From Viola odorata (taxonomy: Eukaryota > Streptophyta > Magnoliopsida > Malpighiales > Violaceae), in the NCBI GenBank assembly GCA_963691705.1, contig OY829540.1, forward strand, positions 51,062,158 to 51,126,157: 64,000 nt of DNA, given 5' to 3'. A program made the translations under genes and the position numbers. The first letter of the stretch is position 1; each line of letters begins with the position of its first letter. This document shows, piece after piece, positions 42,750-52,091 of the stretch. The notes beneath the pieces are model-generated. The model was not told the DNA's origin and made no database searches. It worked only from the letters and a program-made list of their open reading frames with translations.

Positions 42750-45112
42750 TGTAGGAGGTGAAGTCAGAACCATTCCTAGCTCTGAATCAGGACATGGTAT
42801 ACCACCGCTTCATGAAGAAGTGGACCATTTTCAGACAACTTTGATATCTTGAAATTTGGTTCAGTAAACTGCCATGTAGGTTCTTCAGCTACTGGTTTAA
42901 GGCTACTGCCACTGTGTCTGGATGATGAATAAGGCATTTTCTTGTTAGATCTGTTAGTGGTCAGTGCATCCAAAAGATATAAGTTTCTAAGACAAGTGAA
43001 ATAATCTAATGAGTCATCAAGTAAAAATTTGAACAGTCGACTCTTTGAATATTCAAAGAATCAATCATATACACAAAACATTTGTCATTCAAGCTAATTT
43101 ACAAAAAAGATGGTTCACTAACCGTCCTGGATTGACTTCTGCATGAAGCGGTGGTATACCATGTCCGTAGTTAATAGTTACCCAAATCACAATACCAAAA
43201 AAATGGATTACGTTATAATATTACATACCATCGAAACAACATTATTTCCAAACAAGAAAAAAAATAAGGAAAATCTGTAACTGAATGAAGATTTGCAGTT
43301 AATTTAATATCTTAGGGCCTTTTTCTGATTTTTTATTTTATTTTAAAAAAACTAGAACCAAAACGTTTCTCAACCCAAGTGAGCTAATAACAGAATTGGA
43401 TGAGGACGAAGAATATACCATGGCAAAATAAGCTGATCGATGGAAGTCAAACCCCGTGGTGGCATTTGCATTGGATAAATCATTAAGCCACTGTCCAGTC
43501 CCTCCGACGTCTTCATCCCGCGCCTCCGGTAAAGTCATAGCTTTCTTCCTGTAAACAATAAGGGTAAAGTTAGAAAACCCACCATAAGATTTTACTTTCT
43601 TGCCCTTACTTTTTACACAAAAAACGCCGAGTCGAGCTACAAACAAAAAATTCGTGGGTCTGGCGATTCAAATTTTCCGTGTGTAGCTCGACTGTACGTT
43701 TTTTTGTGTAAAAAGTAAGGGCCAGAAAGTAAAATCTTATGGTGGGTTTTCTAACTTGTTGTTTGCAGGAAGGAAACTGTGACTTTACCGGAGGCGCGGG
43801 ATGAAGACGTCGGAGGGACTGGGCAGTGGCTTAATGATTTATCCAATGCAAATGCCACCATAGGGTTTAGCTTCCATCGATCAGCTTATTTTTCTATGGT
43901 ATATTCTTCGTCCTCATCCAATTCTGTTACGCTTTGGTTCTAATTTTTTTTTAAAAAAATATCAAAAAAAAATCCTAAGATATTAAATTAACCGCAAATC
44001 TTCATTCAGTTACAGATTTTCTTTTCTTTTTTTCTTGTTTGGAAATAATGTTGTTTCAATGGTATGTAATATTATAACGTAATCCATTTTTTTAGTATTG
44101 TGATCTGGGTAACTATTAACTAGCAGGACAGTTAGTGAAAGCAGCTCGAGACCCACGACTTGCGTTATAATTTGCCATTTTTTTGGTATTTTGATCTGGG
44201 TAACTATTGACTTCTGCGTGAAGTGGCGGGAAGGAGAATGCGGTCTCCTAGTCGTGGGTCTCGAGCTGCTTTCACTTTCCGTGCTTTGTTTATTTCAACC
44301 TGCAAAACACAAAACAGGACGGATTCGATTTGATACTGTAATTAATTTTAAATTTTGCTTCAGTAAATATGGAAATTGTTTAGCAAGTACCAGCAGCCCA
44401 GTAGCATCATCCGCAAGGAAAAAGAACAAGAAAAAAACGATTAGAATTATAATTGGTTGCATAAACACTTGAATTGAAGTTTAAAAGAAAAAGGAGAAAA
44501 GTAAGTGCGAAGATGGAAATTAAGCATCATCACCATAAAGGAGTTTCACTTTTAGCTCATACACAATAACAACTCTACCTGTGATGCACCCAATAGACGA
44601 CGATGCAGAGTAAGTAATACATCAATAGAACCAAAACATGAGATGAAAAATGCAGAGTAACATTTAAGAAAATACCCATTAGAATTCCAGAGAGTCTCAG
44701 AACCATGGGAACAGAAGGATTTAGTATCTCCTCGCTGCGCAAAATAACACACGATGCATCGATCATTCAAAAAAACCAAAGACGAACGGAGAAATCAACC
44801 TTTCAAAAAGAAAACGAGAATGAAGCAGAGGAGTAAAGCAAACCAGATATGGATGAGTTTGAGCTTGTCTAGCTTCCTCCGATTGAGCTTGGTGTGCATA
44901 GTTGCAGCCATCCTCCAATAATACAATAGGAAAACGGAAATAGAAATTAATAAAATGGAGAGTAATTAACACCATTAAAGAAGTAGGTTGAACTACTGAA
45001 GCTTAAATTTAACTCCAGAGAGAAAAAAAATCAAAGAAAAAGATCGATCGATTGCTCACCACATCTGGCCAAGAGGAGCCTTACGAGCTAGAAGCTGATA
45101 GGAGTAGAACAT
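42750..45112 (-). pseudogene. Rearranged copy of REC8/SYN1 meiotic cohesin
   Basis: REC8 is the meiotic kleisin that closes the cohesin ring. Exons on the minus strand: 45060-45112 MFYSYQLLARKAPLGQMW; 44844-44912 MAATMHTKLNRRKLDKLKLI; 44676-44734 EEILNPSVPMVLRLSGILM; 44534-44578 RVVIVYELKVKLL; 44391-44410 DDATGLL; about 44214-44299 VEINKARKVKAARDPRLGD; 43419-43548 KKAMTLPEARDEDVGGTGQ; about 42845-42950 KKMPYSSSRHSGSSLKPVAE. These follow the order of Arabidopsis SYN1 from memory. The exon at 44391 has GG instead of AG as its acceptor. The long middle of the protein and the C-terminal winged helix are missing. Another exon (GEVRTIPSSESGHGIPPLHE) lies on the plus strand at about 42753-42820, so part of the locus is inverted. 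Confidence 0.8.
43168..44122. repeat. Near-perfect inverted repeat, 473 and 440 bp arms
   Basis: The left arm 43168-43640 and right arm 43683-44122 are reverse complements at roughly 93-95 percent by eye, with small indels. The spacer is 42 bases. Both arms contain the REC8 exon that reads ATGACTTTACCGGAGGCGCG plus its flanking introns. Beyond an indel of about 40 bases, similarity continues a little further (43114-43128 against 44123-44136). Transcription through it from either side would give a long hairpin RNA. Confidence 0.9.
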
Positions 45113-45147
45113 TGTTTCTTCTTCTTTTCGAACACTAACATTTTAGG

Positions 45148-45689
45148 TGATAACACACGGATAAATCCCCAAGGGTAAAGGGGTATTTTCCCGTTGGAAG
45201 TATTGACCAGTGGCATGTAGAGGGGGATACCGGGTAGTCGCAAAGACCAACGGTACCTAGCTACAAGGGTACCGGTAGCAGGAGATACCGGGTGCCCAGG
45301 AGATCATTGTGGAGCTAACGGTGTCTGAGTACCGGTTGCCATAATAACATCAGTTACTGGCTCGTAACGGTCAGGAGAGGACTGTTACGCACGTTGTAGA
45401 CTGAGTTATTACAACCTTTAATGGATATTGATTGCTATATTGATGCCATTGTAACGGTCATCAGGTATGGCTTATAAATATCACAGTAAGGCCAGGTAAT
45501 GCACACGTATACACACACACGCAGACAGACAGTTATTGTCCTTAAGCTCTTAATACTTGCATAGCATACTGACTTGACCGTCGGAGAGTTTACGCCGGAG
45601 ACCTCCTCCGGCGCATTGCAGGATACTGGGAGCGGACTTGAAGGACAAGCGTGGACACAATTACCTAAAAGGGCATACCCCTAATCACA
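45148..45689 (+). repeat. 5' LTR of the plus-strand Tat-like element
   Basis: It starts TGATAACACACGG and ends CCCTAATCACA, 542 bases. The U3 has five versions of (A)TACCGG(G/T)T. A TATA-like TTATAAATATCAC is near 45470. A perfect 8-bp hairpin (CGCCGGAG, 5-base loop, CTCCGGCG) sits at 45593-45613, in the transcribed part. Confidence 0.8.
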
Positions 45690-45699
45690 GGTTATCATT

Positions 45700-45717
45700 T
45701 GGTGCTTTCATTGAGAG
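45700..45717 (+). promoter_or_regulatory. Primer-binding-like site
   Basis: TGGTGCTTTCATTGAGAG starts ten bases after the LTR end. The same motif follows the LTR of the 29 kb element. TGG fits the CCA end of a tRNA, but I cannot name the tRNA. Confidence 0.55.
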
Positions 45718-45791
45718 CTTTGGATCATTGAGTGAGAAGACCTTGATCATCCAAGCTCTCCTTTACATATACCTAAGGAATTTCTTGGCAC

Positions 45792-47270
45792 TTGCTCGAA
45801 ATGACTTCAGAACCTCAAGTTTCTGGAATCACCACCTCTCCTCTCATGACTGGCCAGGAAATTCCTGGAGGGACGCAGTCGTTAGTTTTGCCCAACATGG
45901 GCAGCACGCAGCCACTATACAGGCATTTGGATTTTCTCCAAACACCAGGAAACAACACGAATATATCAAACCCCCTGTTGCTTGGCACAAGCGTCAACAG
46001 GATCCCGGCATCGACAATGGAAGGTTCTGTAGCCGTGTTGCATCAGAGAATGGATGAGATGATGCTACTGTTGTCAAACCTGGCGGGGCAGCCAAGGACC
46101 TATTCCCATCCATTGCCTAATTTCTCAACGCCACAAGTTACTCTAAATCTGTTTGCCTCGTTTCCTCAGGTATCGCAACCGCTTCCTCCACCGCCACTAT
46201 TCACTCCTGAAATGGGAAGGAGCCCGCCTGTCCATCAGAGGGTGCAGTCGGAAGTGGTACCAAGAAGGGAGGAAGGACACATGGAAAATTTCGAAAGGGA
46301 AGATGACCCGGGGATGGAGCGTAGCTTGGCATGAAGTCGGTCACATCGAAGGGCCAGAGAGTCAGAAGATAGGCAGAGTCGGGACAGGTCGCCACCCGAA
46401 AATAGGTCTGTGCGGGGTCCGCGCAGTAAGCATGAGAGAGAACCACGTCGAGGTTCTCCATCAGCCACCTTGGCTCGACGGAGGGAGAAGGATGATGATC
46501 CTAGGCATCCATTGAGCCACAGGGTCCGACAGCATCAAGTTAGCCGAAGGATTAAGCTGCCCACGGAGCAGTACGATGGGACAAAGGATCCCGTTACTCA
46601 CCTTAGCAGAGTGAAAGATTTTGTGAAGATTCAGACGCGAAGAGATGAAGCTTTGTGTCAGCTTTTCGTTCTCACACTCACTGGGGCAGCCAGGAAATGG
46701 TTCGAAGGATTAACAGCTGGATCCATAGATACTTTTGCCACCTTAGAAGAGCGATTTCGTAGCCAGTTTAGTACCTCGATTCCCCTTAAGAAATCTTCGG
46801 CGAATTTATTTGACATAAGGAGGAAGAAGGGGGAATCTCTGAAGGCTTACTTGGAGCGGTTCAATGTGGAGATGGCTATGATGGATGTCACCGTGGAAAT
46901 CGCGGTAGAAGCAATGAAGAGGAATTGTAGTTACGACAAGTTGGAAGATACACTATTGGTTGACCCCCCGGTAACGTTAGACCTTTTACGCATCCGGGCG
47001 AGCAATTTTTCCAAGATGGAAGAGGCTGATTACCAAAGAAAGAAATGGGAACGGGAAGTGTCACCTCCGGTAAAAAAGAATAAGGAAAAGACTCGTAGAG
47101 AGTACTCCTCAAAGAAGGCAGGTGGCAAAACGGAGCGGGGATCTTCATCATTGTTGCTACCCAGGGCTGAGATACTGGCTATCATTGAGCGGAAGGGATT
47201 TCCAAGTCATATCCCAGCGGCATTTGAACCTGAGGTATCCTTCGTGGGATGGAGTTGTCACTATTAAAGG
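45792..47270 (+). pseudogene. Gag of the plus-strand Tat-like element
   Basis: The N-terminal part (45792-46331) has a helix VAVLHQRMDEMMLLLSNLAG and a proline-rich stretch. A TGA at 46332-46334 interrupts it; the same frame then continues as an Arg/Ser-rich region and the gag domain: LPTEQYDGTKDPVTHLSRVK, LTGAARKWFEGLTAGSIDTF, FSTSIPLKKSSANLFDIRRK and ESLKAYLERFNVEM. A Lys-rich tail follows. The first start may be upstream of 45807 (first ATG MTSEPQ). At about 47200 the frame breaks into a deletion that removes the zinc knuckle and most of the protease. Confidence 0.8.
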
Positions 47271-48943
47271 AGATCAGAGGTTGGCCGCGGAATGTTATCT
47301 CGTCATGACTAGCGGTGCCGCTGATCGCTATGTTTGTGTAGCTTCTGGTCCGTTTGACCAACCTGATGAGAGAAAAGCCCAGCCGGTAGAGAGAATGATA
47401 CCGATACCCGTTGAGGGGGTAGAGGATGGTCATTTCTTGATTAGTGAAAAGCTCACATCAGAAGAGAAATCGCAACTAGTGCACCTATTAGGCAAATGTG
47501 CTGGAAATTTTGCGTGGACATCTTCAGATATGCGAGGCATCCCTAGGGAGACGGCAGAGCATCGTCTGAACGTGGACCCCGCGGTAAAGCCTGTACAATA
47601 GAAGCGGCGATCTTTTTCAAAGGAAAAAGCAGATGCCATAGGGAAGGAGGTTGCTAAACTCCTCAAGGCAGGCTTCATAAGAGAAGTGCAATACCCCCCA
47701 TGGTTGGCTAATCCGGTAGTGGTGCCTAAGCCTAACGGGGAGTGGAGAATGTGCATCGATTTTACGGACTTGAATGAGGCATGCCCGAAAGACTGCTATC
47801 CGCTTCCACGGATTAAGCAGCTGGTAGACCAGACGGCGGGGTATGAGTACTTGAGCTCGTTAGATGCTAATTTCGGTTACCACCAGATTTCGATGGCGGT
47901 AGAAGATGAGGAAAAGACAGCTTTCATAACTCCGAAAGCGACTTATTGTTACACAGCCATGCCTTTTGGGCTGAAGAATGTTGGTGCAACGTTTCAGAGA
48001 ACGGCTAACAAGATCTTTGAAGCGCAAATTGGGAGAAACATGGAAGTATATGTCGATGACATGTTAGTAAAGAGTAGGAGCTTTAAGGCACACTTGCCAG
48101 ACTTGCAAGAGGCCTTTGAGGTCATGAACCGGTATGGGATGAAAGTTAATCCCAAGAAGTGCATGTTCGCATTTCAAACGGGTAAATTTCTAGGCTACGT
48201 CGTTAGCCGGAAGGGTATACAGCCAAACCCTTCAAAGCTGCGCGCGGTTCATGATATGATATCACCTTGTAATATAAAGGAGGTACAGAGGCTTACCGGG
48301 AGGGTCATTGCATTAAGTCGATTCATATCCAAGCAGGGTGAGAGGTGTTTACCTTTCTTCAAATTGATCAGAAAGAAGGCCCCGTTTGGATGGACAGAGG
48401 AGTGTGAGAAAGCTTTTGTTGATCTAAAGGAGTACTTGTCGTCAGATCTATTACTCACGTGGCCAAAGGAGGGGGATACGCTATACTTATATTTAGGAGT
48501 AGCCGAGGAGGTCGTTAGCGCGGTACTTGTGCGTGACGATGACGGAATCCATCGACCTGTCTGCTTCGTAAGTAGAATTCTGAAAGATGCGGAATTAAGA
48601 TATGGTCGAATAGAGAAAGCAGTCTATGCTTTGGTGCAGGCAACAAGAAAAATGAACCGGTATTTTCAGGCATACTTGGTCATTGTTCTGACAAACATGC
48701 CTCTGAAGTGAATACTCAAAAAACCCGAAATATTCGGTAGGATGGTTATCTAGGCTTTCGAATTTGAGCAATACGGTTTGCGTTACCAAACACGGCCGTC
48801 AATTAAGGCTCAGGCTCTAGCTGACTTCGTGGCTGAGTGTACTTTTCCAGAAATGCCCTTGACGGAGCAAGAGGCAATGGTTGATAACCTTTCTATGCAG
48901 GCGAAGACATATGGAGACACCTGGACTATTCACGTAGATGGGG
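47200..48943 (+). pseudogene. Protease end, reverse transcriptase and RNase H start
   Basis: The frame resumes with VISQRHLNLRYPSWDGVVTI, the last part of protease; its active-site half is deleted. It runs to a TAG at 47599-47601, then KRRSFSKEKADAIGKEVAKL and the reverse transcriptase. In the 341-residue ORF (47686-48711) the finger motif MCIDFTDLN, palm GYHQISM and catalytic YVDD (122-125) are intact; the RNase H-side FVSRILKDAELRYGRIEKAV follows. A TGA at 48709-48711 and a TAG near 48750 interrupt it. RNase H stops at WTIHVDG, just at the first catalytic Asp. The copy is defective. Confidence 0.85.
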
Positions 48944-49492
48944 TGTTAAGATTTTATTTCTCATACGATCGGGACGATGACTTCTGTTAGGCGGATTTGC
49001 TGTAGTTGCCGTCGAACTCACCTGCAAGGCGCCGGAGGGGGGGGGGGGGGGGCTCCGGCGTAGACACTCCGATGCTTAAGTCAGTAGGTGGTTCAGAAAT
49101 GGCAGAGGTTCTAGTAAGCAATTTTCGGCCCTTACCTTTTGTTTTAAATTGAGGGAGTATTTATAGGCCGCTGGGGGCGATACCTGAGCAAAGATGCGAT
49201 ATCCCGAGAAAAGCGATCTCTCTGGAGGACGTCGCGGGCGATACCTTACGATGACGTCAGGGGCGATACCTTGGAAGAGGGTTCCGCGGCCGATACCTCC
49301 ATGGATACGTGAGACGGGATAATGTCGTGCGTGCAGAGACGCGTGAGTCCTTCCCCCGCTGATGTCGACCATCCCATGAAACACCTTCCAGTCTAGAGCC
49401 GACGACTCAGATGTCTAATAGAGCTACAGGGTTGCGCCTTCGGTAAGTTCATAATTACCGTAACGCCCCTAAGAGGGTCATAATTGTTATCA
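48944..49492 (-). repeat. 3' LTR of the minus-strand Tat-like element
   Basis: Read on the minus strand it begins TGATAACAATTATGACCC at 49492 and ends AAATAAAATCTTAACA at 48944, 549 bases. A TATA box (CCTATAAATACTCCC, minus) is at about 49150-49165. The U3 contains four copies of GSCGATACCT near 49175, 49238, 49262 and 49290. Its flanks (ATGGG and TAAGA) differ, as expected for an inner LTR edge rather than a solo LTR. Confidence 0.7.
49029..49061. repeat. G16 tract in a GC-rich hairpin
   Basis: CGCCGGAG and CTCCGGCG bracket 16 G residues (49037-49052). The related LTR at 45593-45613 has the same stem with a short ACCTC loop, so the G tract has grown in the loop. It could fold as a G-quadruplex, or could be a sequencing or assembly length error. 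Confidence 0.75.
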
Positions 49493-50291
49493 TAAGACCA
49501 ACTGAAAATGAGCCCGAGTGTTTACCAAGGGTTATCGCTCTCTGCCCGTATCGGGGAACTCTTATCCAATAAGTAGGGGAGTGTATCCTTGCCCTTAAGA
49601 GATTATCCTGCGTGGGACGTCCAGGAGTAGGCTGATGGACTCTTGTCAATGTTACGTCGCCAAGGAGTCATTTCGGTTCTGGCGATATCAGCCCAATCTG
49701 GTCCTGATGTAGGTTAAGAGGTCATGTCCGTTTGTCCTATTAGGAGATGTCGATCCTGGTCGTTCATCGTTGATATCACCTCCGGCTAGATTGTTCTAGA
49801 ACGGGGATTTGCTGTCCTCCTGGCGTGAGCCGCTAGCGGGTCGCTTTGCAGCTCGAGCGGGCGGCAAAGAGGTAAGATGGGCAAAGATTACGGAGATTTC
49901 TTAGGAAGTATGTTACTTACAGAGGATCTCTCAGGAGCGAACATGTCCTTTTCTTCCTCTTGGGGAGCCAACAATATTAACGCGGCTTCACACCGTGGGC
50001 TATCCACAATTTGAGCGGCTTTACACCACCAGATACCGGCGATATTGGCCCAGGTTTATGCTGTTTATAGCCACCTACCATATCGTTGCGGCTTTACACT
50101 GTGGATACCTTCATTTGAAAGGATTTCCGCCATGGCTACCCGTAATATCGTACTCCTCTCGAATACCGACATTCTTAGCGGCTCGCCGTCGTCTATCCTT
50201 GTTTCCGTATCAGGTCTGGCGGTCTTTAAGGGTTACGGAATGACTCGTCTTTTGAGGACTTCCTTCTTCAAAAGGCCCGTTTCTCGGATCC
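49493..50291 (+). other. Spacer with GCGGCTTYACAC phrases
   Basis: No gene is seen. GCGGCTTCACACCGTGGGCT (49982), GCGGCTTTACACCACC (50014) and GCGGCTTTACACTGTGG (50088) are diverged copies of a roughly 50-70 base unit. A CCAACTGAAAATGAG phrase at 49497 recurs at 50898. The ORFs at 49995-50296 are shadows of this. Confidence 0.4.
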
Positions 50292-50298
50292 TATAAAT
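50292..50298 (+). promoter_or_regulatory. TATA box before antisense ORF a
   Basis: TATAAAT in the context GGATCCTATAAATCTGG lies 56 bases ahead of the ATG of ORF a. The distance leaves a leader of about 25-30 bases, normal for a plant gene with a short leader. Confidence 0.5.
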
Positions 50299-50353
50299 CT
50301 GGGGGCCTTCTTCACCCAAGTCCATCTCATTTTCTCCTTTCTTAATCTGCGTT

Positions 50354-50731
50354 ATGGATCATTTGACCAAAAATTTTCTCCTTTCCAAAGGCCACACTCT
50401 CAAGAATCTCAATGATGGTGACGTCGGGTTCCTGGAGAACATGCTGGTTAAGACCTCTGAGGGCATCTTGGAGCTACAAGCGATGCTGACCCCACTCCAT
50501 TCCAGGCTGGGAGCCACGTCTCTAGAGGATTTCAGTCCTTTAGAGAGCGTGTGGAGGTTGGCCACCTCCATCGCTCGGATTCAAGTGGTGATCGCCATGC
50601 TGCAGCAGCGCAAGGACATGCTGGGGTGCTGCTTGAAGGGAATGAGGGTCACCTCTGCTGACCTGACTCTAGTCATGGACTCTCTGAGAGACATTCCCGA
50701 AGTTCCCAAGGATGCTGGCTCTGACGCCTGA
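50354..50731 (+). CDS. Antisense ORF a, 125 residues, unknown function
   Basis: It starts MDHLTKNFLLSKGHTLKNLN and is helical throughout, with leucines spaced as in an amphipathic or coiled structure (LENMLVKTSEGILELQAMLT and VWRLATSIARIQVVIAML). No signal peptide or membrane segment is visible. A TATA box lies just upstream and AATAAA at 50806-50811 downstream, so it has the form of a small transcription unit opposite to the retrotransposon. I do not recognise a family. The ORF is intact. Confidence 0.5.
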   Translation: MDHLTKNFLLSKGHTLKNLNDGDVGFLENMLVKTSEGILELQAMLTPLHSRLGATSLEDFSPLESVWRLATSIARIQVVIAMLQQRKDMLGCCLKGMRVTSADLTLVMDSLRDIPEVPKDAGSDA

Positions 50732-51123
50732 CGGCGGTGGCTCCCTTCGAGCCTTTTTTTCTTTTACCCTAGTTATGCGGCTGTACCTTTCGGCCATTAG
50801 GCCATAATAAACAAACTGTTCTCGTTGCGCCCTTAATCACTGTTCTTCTTCTTTAATGTGTCCTTTGTCTTTTTTTGATTGGAGGCATTCTCAGCCCAAC
50901 TGAAAATGAGTCAGTCACTGGACGGTTTCCTCGCTAACCGTTCTGCATTAATTCTGCGCCGCCGCCTCCTTGTCCACCGATTGGGCTAATTTTTGGTTTT
51001 CCTCGATCTGGGGGAGATTTCAACAGGCGTGACTGAAAATCTAGATTTGTACTCCAGGTTGTACGCGTGTCAGCCCTCGAGAGTCGTGTTGGAAGATCAA
51101 AAAGCTTTTCCCCCTTTTTTGGC

Positions 51124-51130
51124 TATTTAA
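51124..51130 (+). promoter_or_regulatory. TATA-like box before antisense ORF b
   Basis: TATTTAA in GGCTATTTAATGGG lies 71 bases before the ATG of ORF b. It is a weak match to the consensus. Confidence 0.35.
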
Positions 51131-51200
51131 TGGGATCATTTCCTTCCTTTCTGTTCATCTCCTTGTTTATTTTTCCTCTTGGCAGATCGTCTGTGATCTC

Positions 51201-51620
51201 ATGGCTGACTCTTATTTTTTAGATACTGCGGCGCGGGATTCTCCGCTAACTCCTCCGACTTCGCCGGATTCAGACAATCCTCCTCCGTCGCCTCCGTGGA
51301 GGCCGCTCGTTCGCCGGCGGGGATGCAAGAGGCAGAGGAAAAATGCCTCAAAGGTGTCTGCACCGCTTTTCAAGTATCATGCCCCTTCTGCTGAAAAGGG
51401 GAATGAACCCTCTCTTCCTTCCCGTGTCTTGCCAAAAATAGCTCTCCCCTCTGCGAGCGCTGAAATGGCGATGTCGACAACAAAAGAGGAGCCCGACCGT
51501 TCACTGATACACGTGGGAAAGAGGAAGGAAGAGCCTTTCCCTCCCGTTAGCAGGGAGCCATCGCTCTCGGATGATGATGTAGTTTATTGCTATGGTATCT
51601 CTTGGTCTGAGGGTGATTAG
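51201..51620 (+). CDS. Antisense ORF b, 139 residues, Pro/Ser-rich
   Basis: It begins MADSYFLDTAARDSPLTPPT and has a disordered Pro-, Ser- and Lys-rich middle including a basic cluster LVRRRGCKRQRKNASK at about residues 36-52 that could be a nuclear signal. The acidic C-terminus SLSDDDVVYCYGISWSEGD is ordered-looking and probably the conserved part. A stop is followed by an AATGAATAAG near 51666. No domain is recognised. The ORF is intact, though it lies in a decayed element. Confidence 0.5.
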   Translation: MADSYFLDTAARDSPLTPPTSPDSDNPPPSPPWRPLVRRRGCKRQRKNASKVSAPLFKYHAPSAEKGNEPSLPSRVLPKIALPSASAEMAMSTTKEEPDRSLIHVGKRKEEPFPPVSREPSLSDDDVVYCYGISWSEGD

Positions 51621-51894
51621 TTTAGCATGCCTCATCTCTTTGTAGATGTCGTATGGCTTTCCGAAAATGAATAAGATAACCTTCCCTTTTCTTTTGTTCC
51701 CCTATCGCCTTTCTAACTCACTTCTTCGGATGTCAAGGATTATCGCCGAGGGAGATCAGTGGCTGAGTGCAACTGTCTTTTGATTTCTAGTCAATAACCG
51801 TCTTTTCTGAAACACATAAGTGACTGTCCACGCGTCTCTTTCTGCTCCGCACGTGTTTCAATTTTACAGGTTGTCTTCTTCTTCAAGTTGAACC

Positions 51895-51902
51895 TTTATA
51901 AG
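51895..51902 (+). promoter_or_regulatory. TATA box before antisense ORF c
   Basis: TTTATAAG in AACCTTTATAAGGG lies 197 bases before the proposed ATG at 52092. The leader between is C/T-rich and holds a CCATTCCAGGTATTTTG phrase that might be a splice site. Confidence 0.5.
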
Positions 51903-52091
51903 GGAAACCCTATTCTCTTTTATCATTTTTGCTAATATTCTGCAATTTTTCACACTTTCTCTTTCTCCTGTGTTTCTTCTTGCTCGAGGAGAGTCTCCAC
52001 AACTGCTCGCCGGCGGCGACGGTCTGTTCTCTAGCTATCCATTCCAGGTATTTTGTCCTTCTCTTGCCGTAGTTTATTTTCCCAATTTCTT

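Larger units (their letters stand above)
45148..48943 (+). mobile_element. Tat-like element on the plus strand, cut in RNase H
   Basis: It has a 5' LTR (45148-45689), a primer-binding-like site, gag, a deleted protease, reverse transcriptase and the start of RNase H. The sequence stops after TWTIHVDG, where the LTR of the next element begins at 48944. The remainder (rest of RNase H, integrase, 3' LTR) is not seen in the window. It is a close relative of the element at 48.9-62.2 kb; proteins align nearly residue by residue. Confidence 0.8.

Noticed and set aside
44191..44472. 93-residue plus-strand ORF
   Set aside because: It is antisense to the REC8 exon at 44214-44299, which fits the protein order of SYN1 on the minus strand.
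46153..46515. 120-residue plus-strand ORF and minus-strand ORFs 46201-46468
   Set aside because: They overlap the gag frame that matches known Tat gag; Arg-rich gag sequence commonly leaves open alternate frames.
48944..49492. Solo LTR
   Set aside because: The five bases on either side (ATGGG and TAAGA) do not match, and a matching pol in the right orientation lies downstream, so it is better read as a 3' LTR of a larger element.
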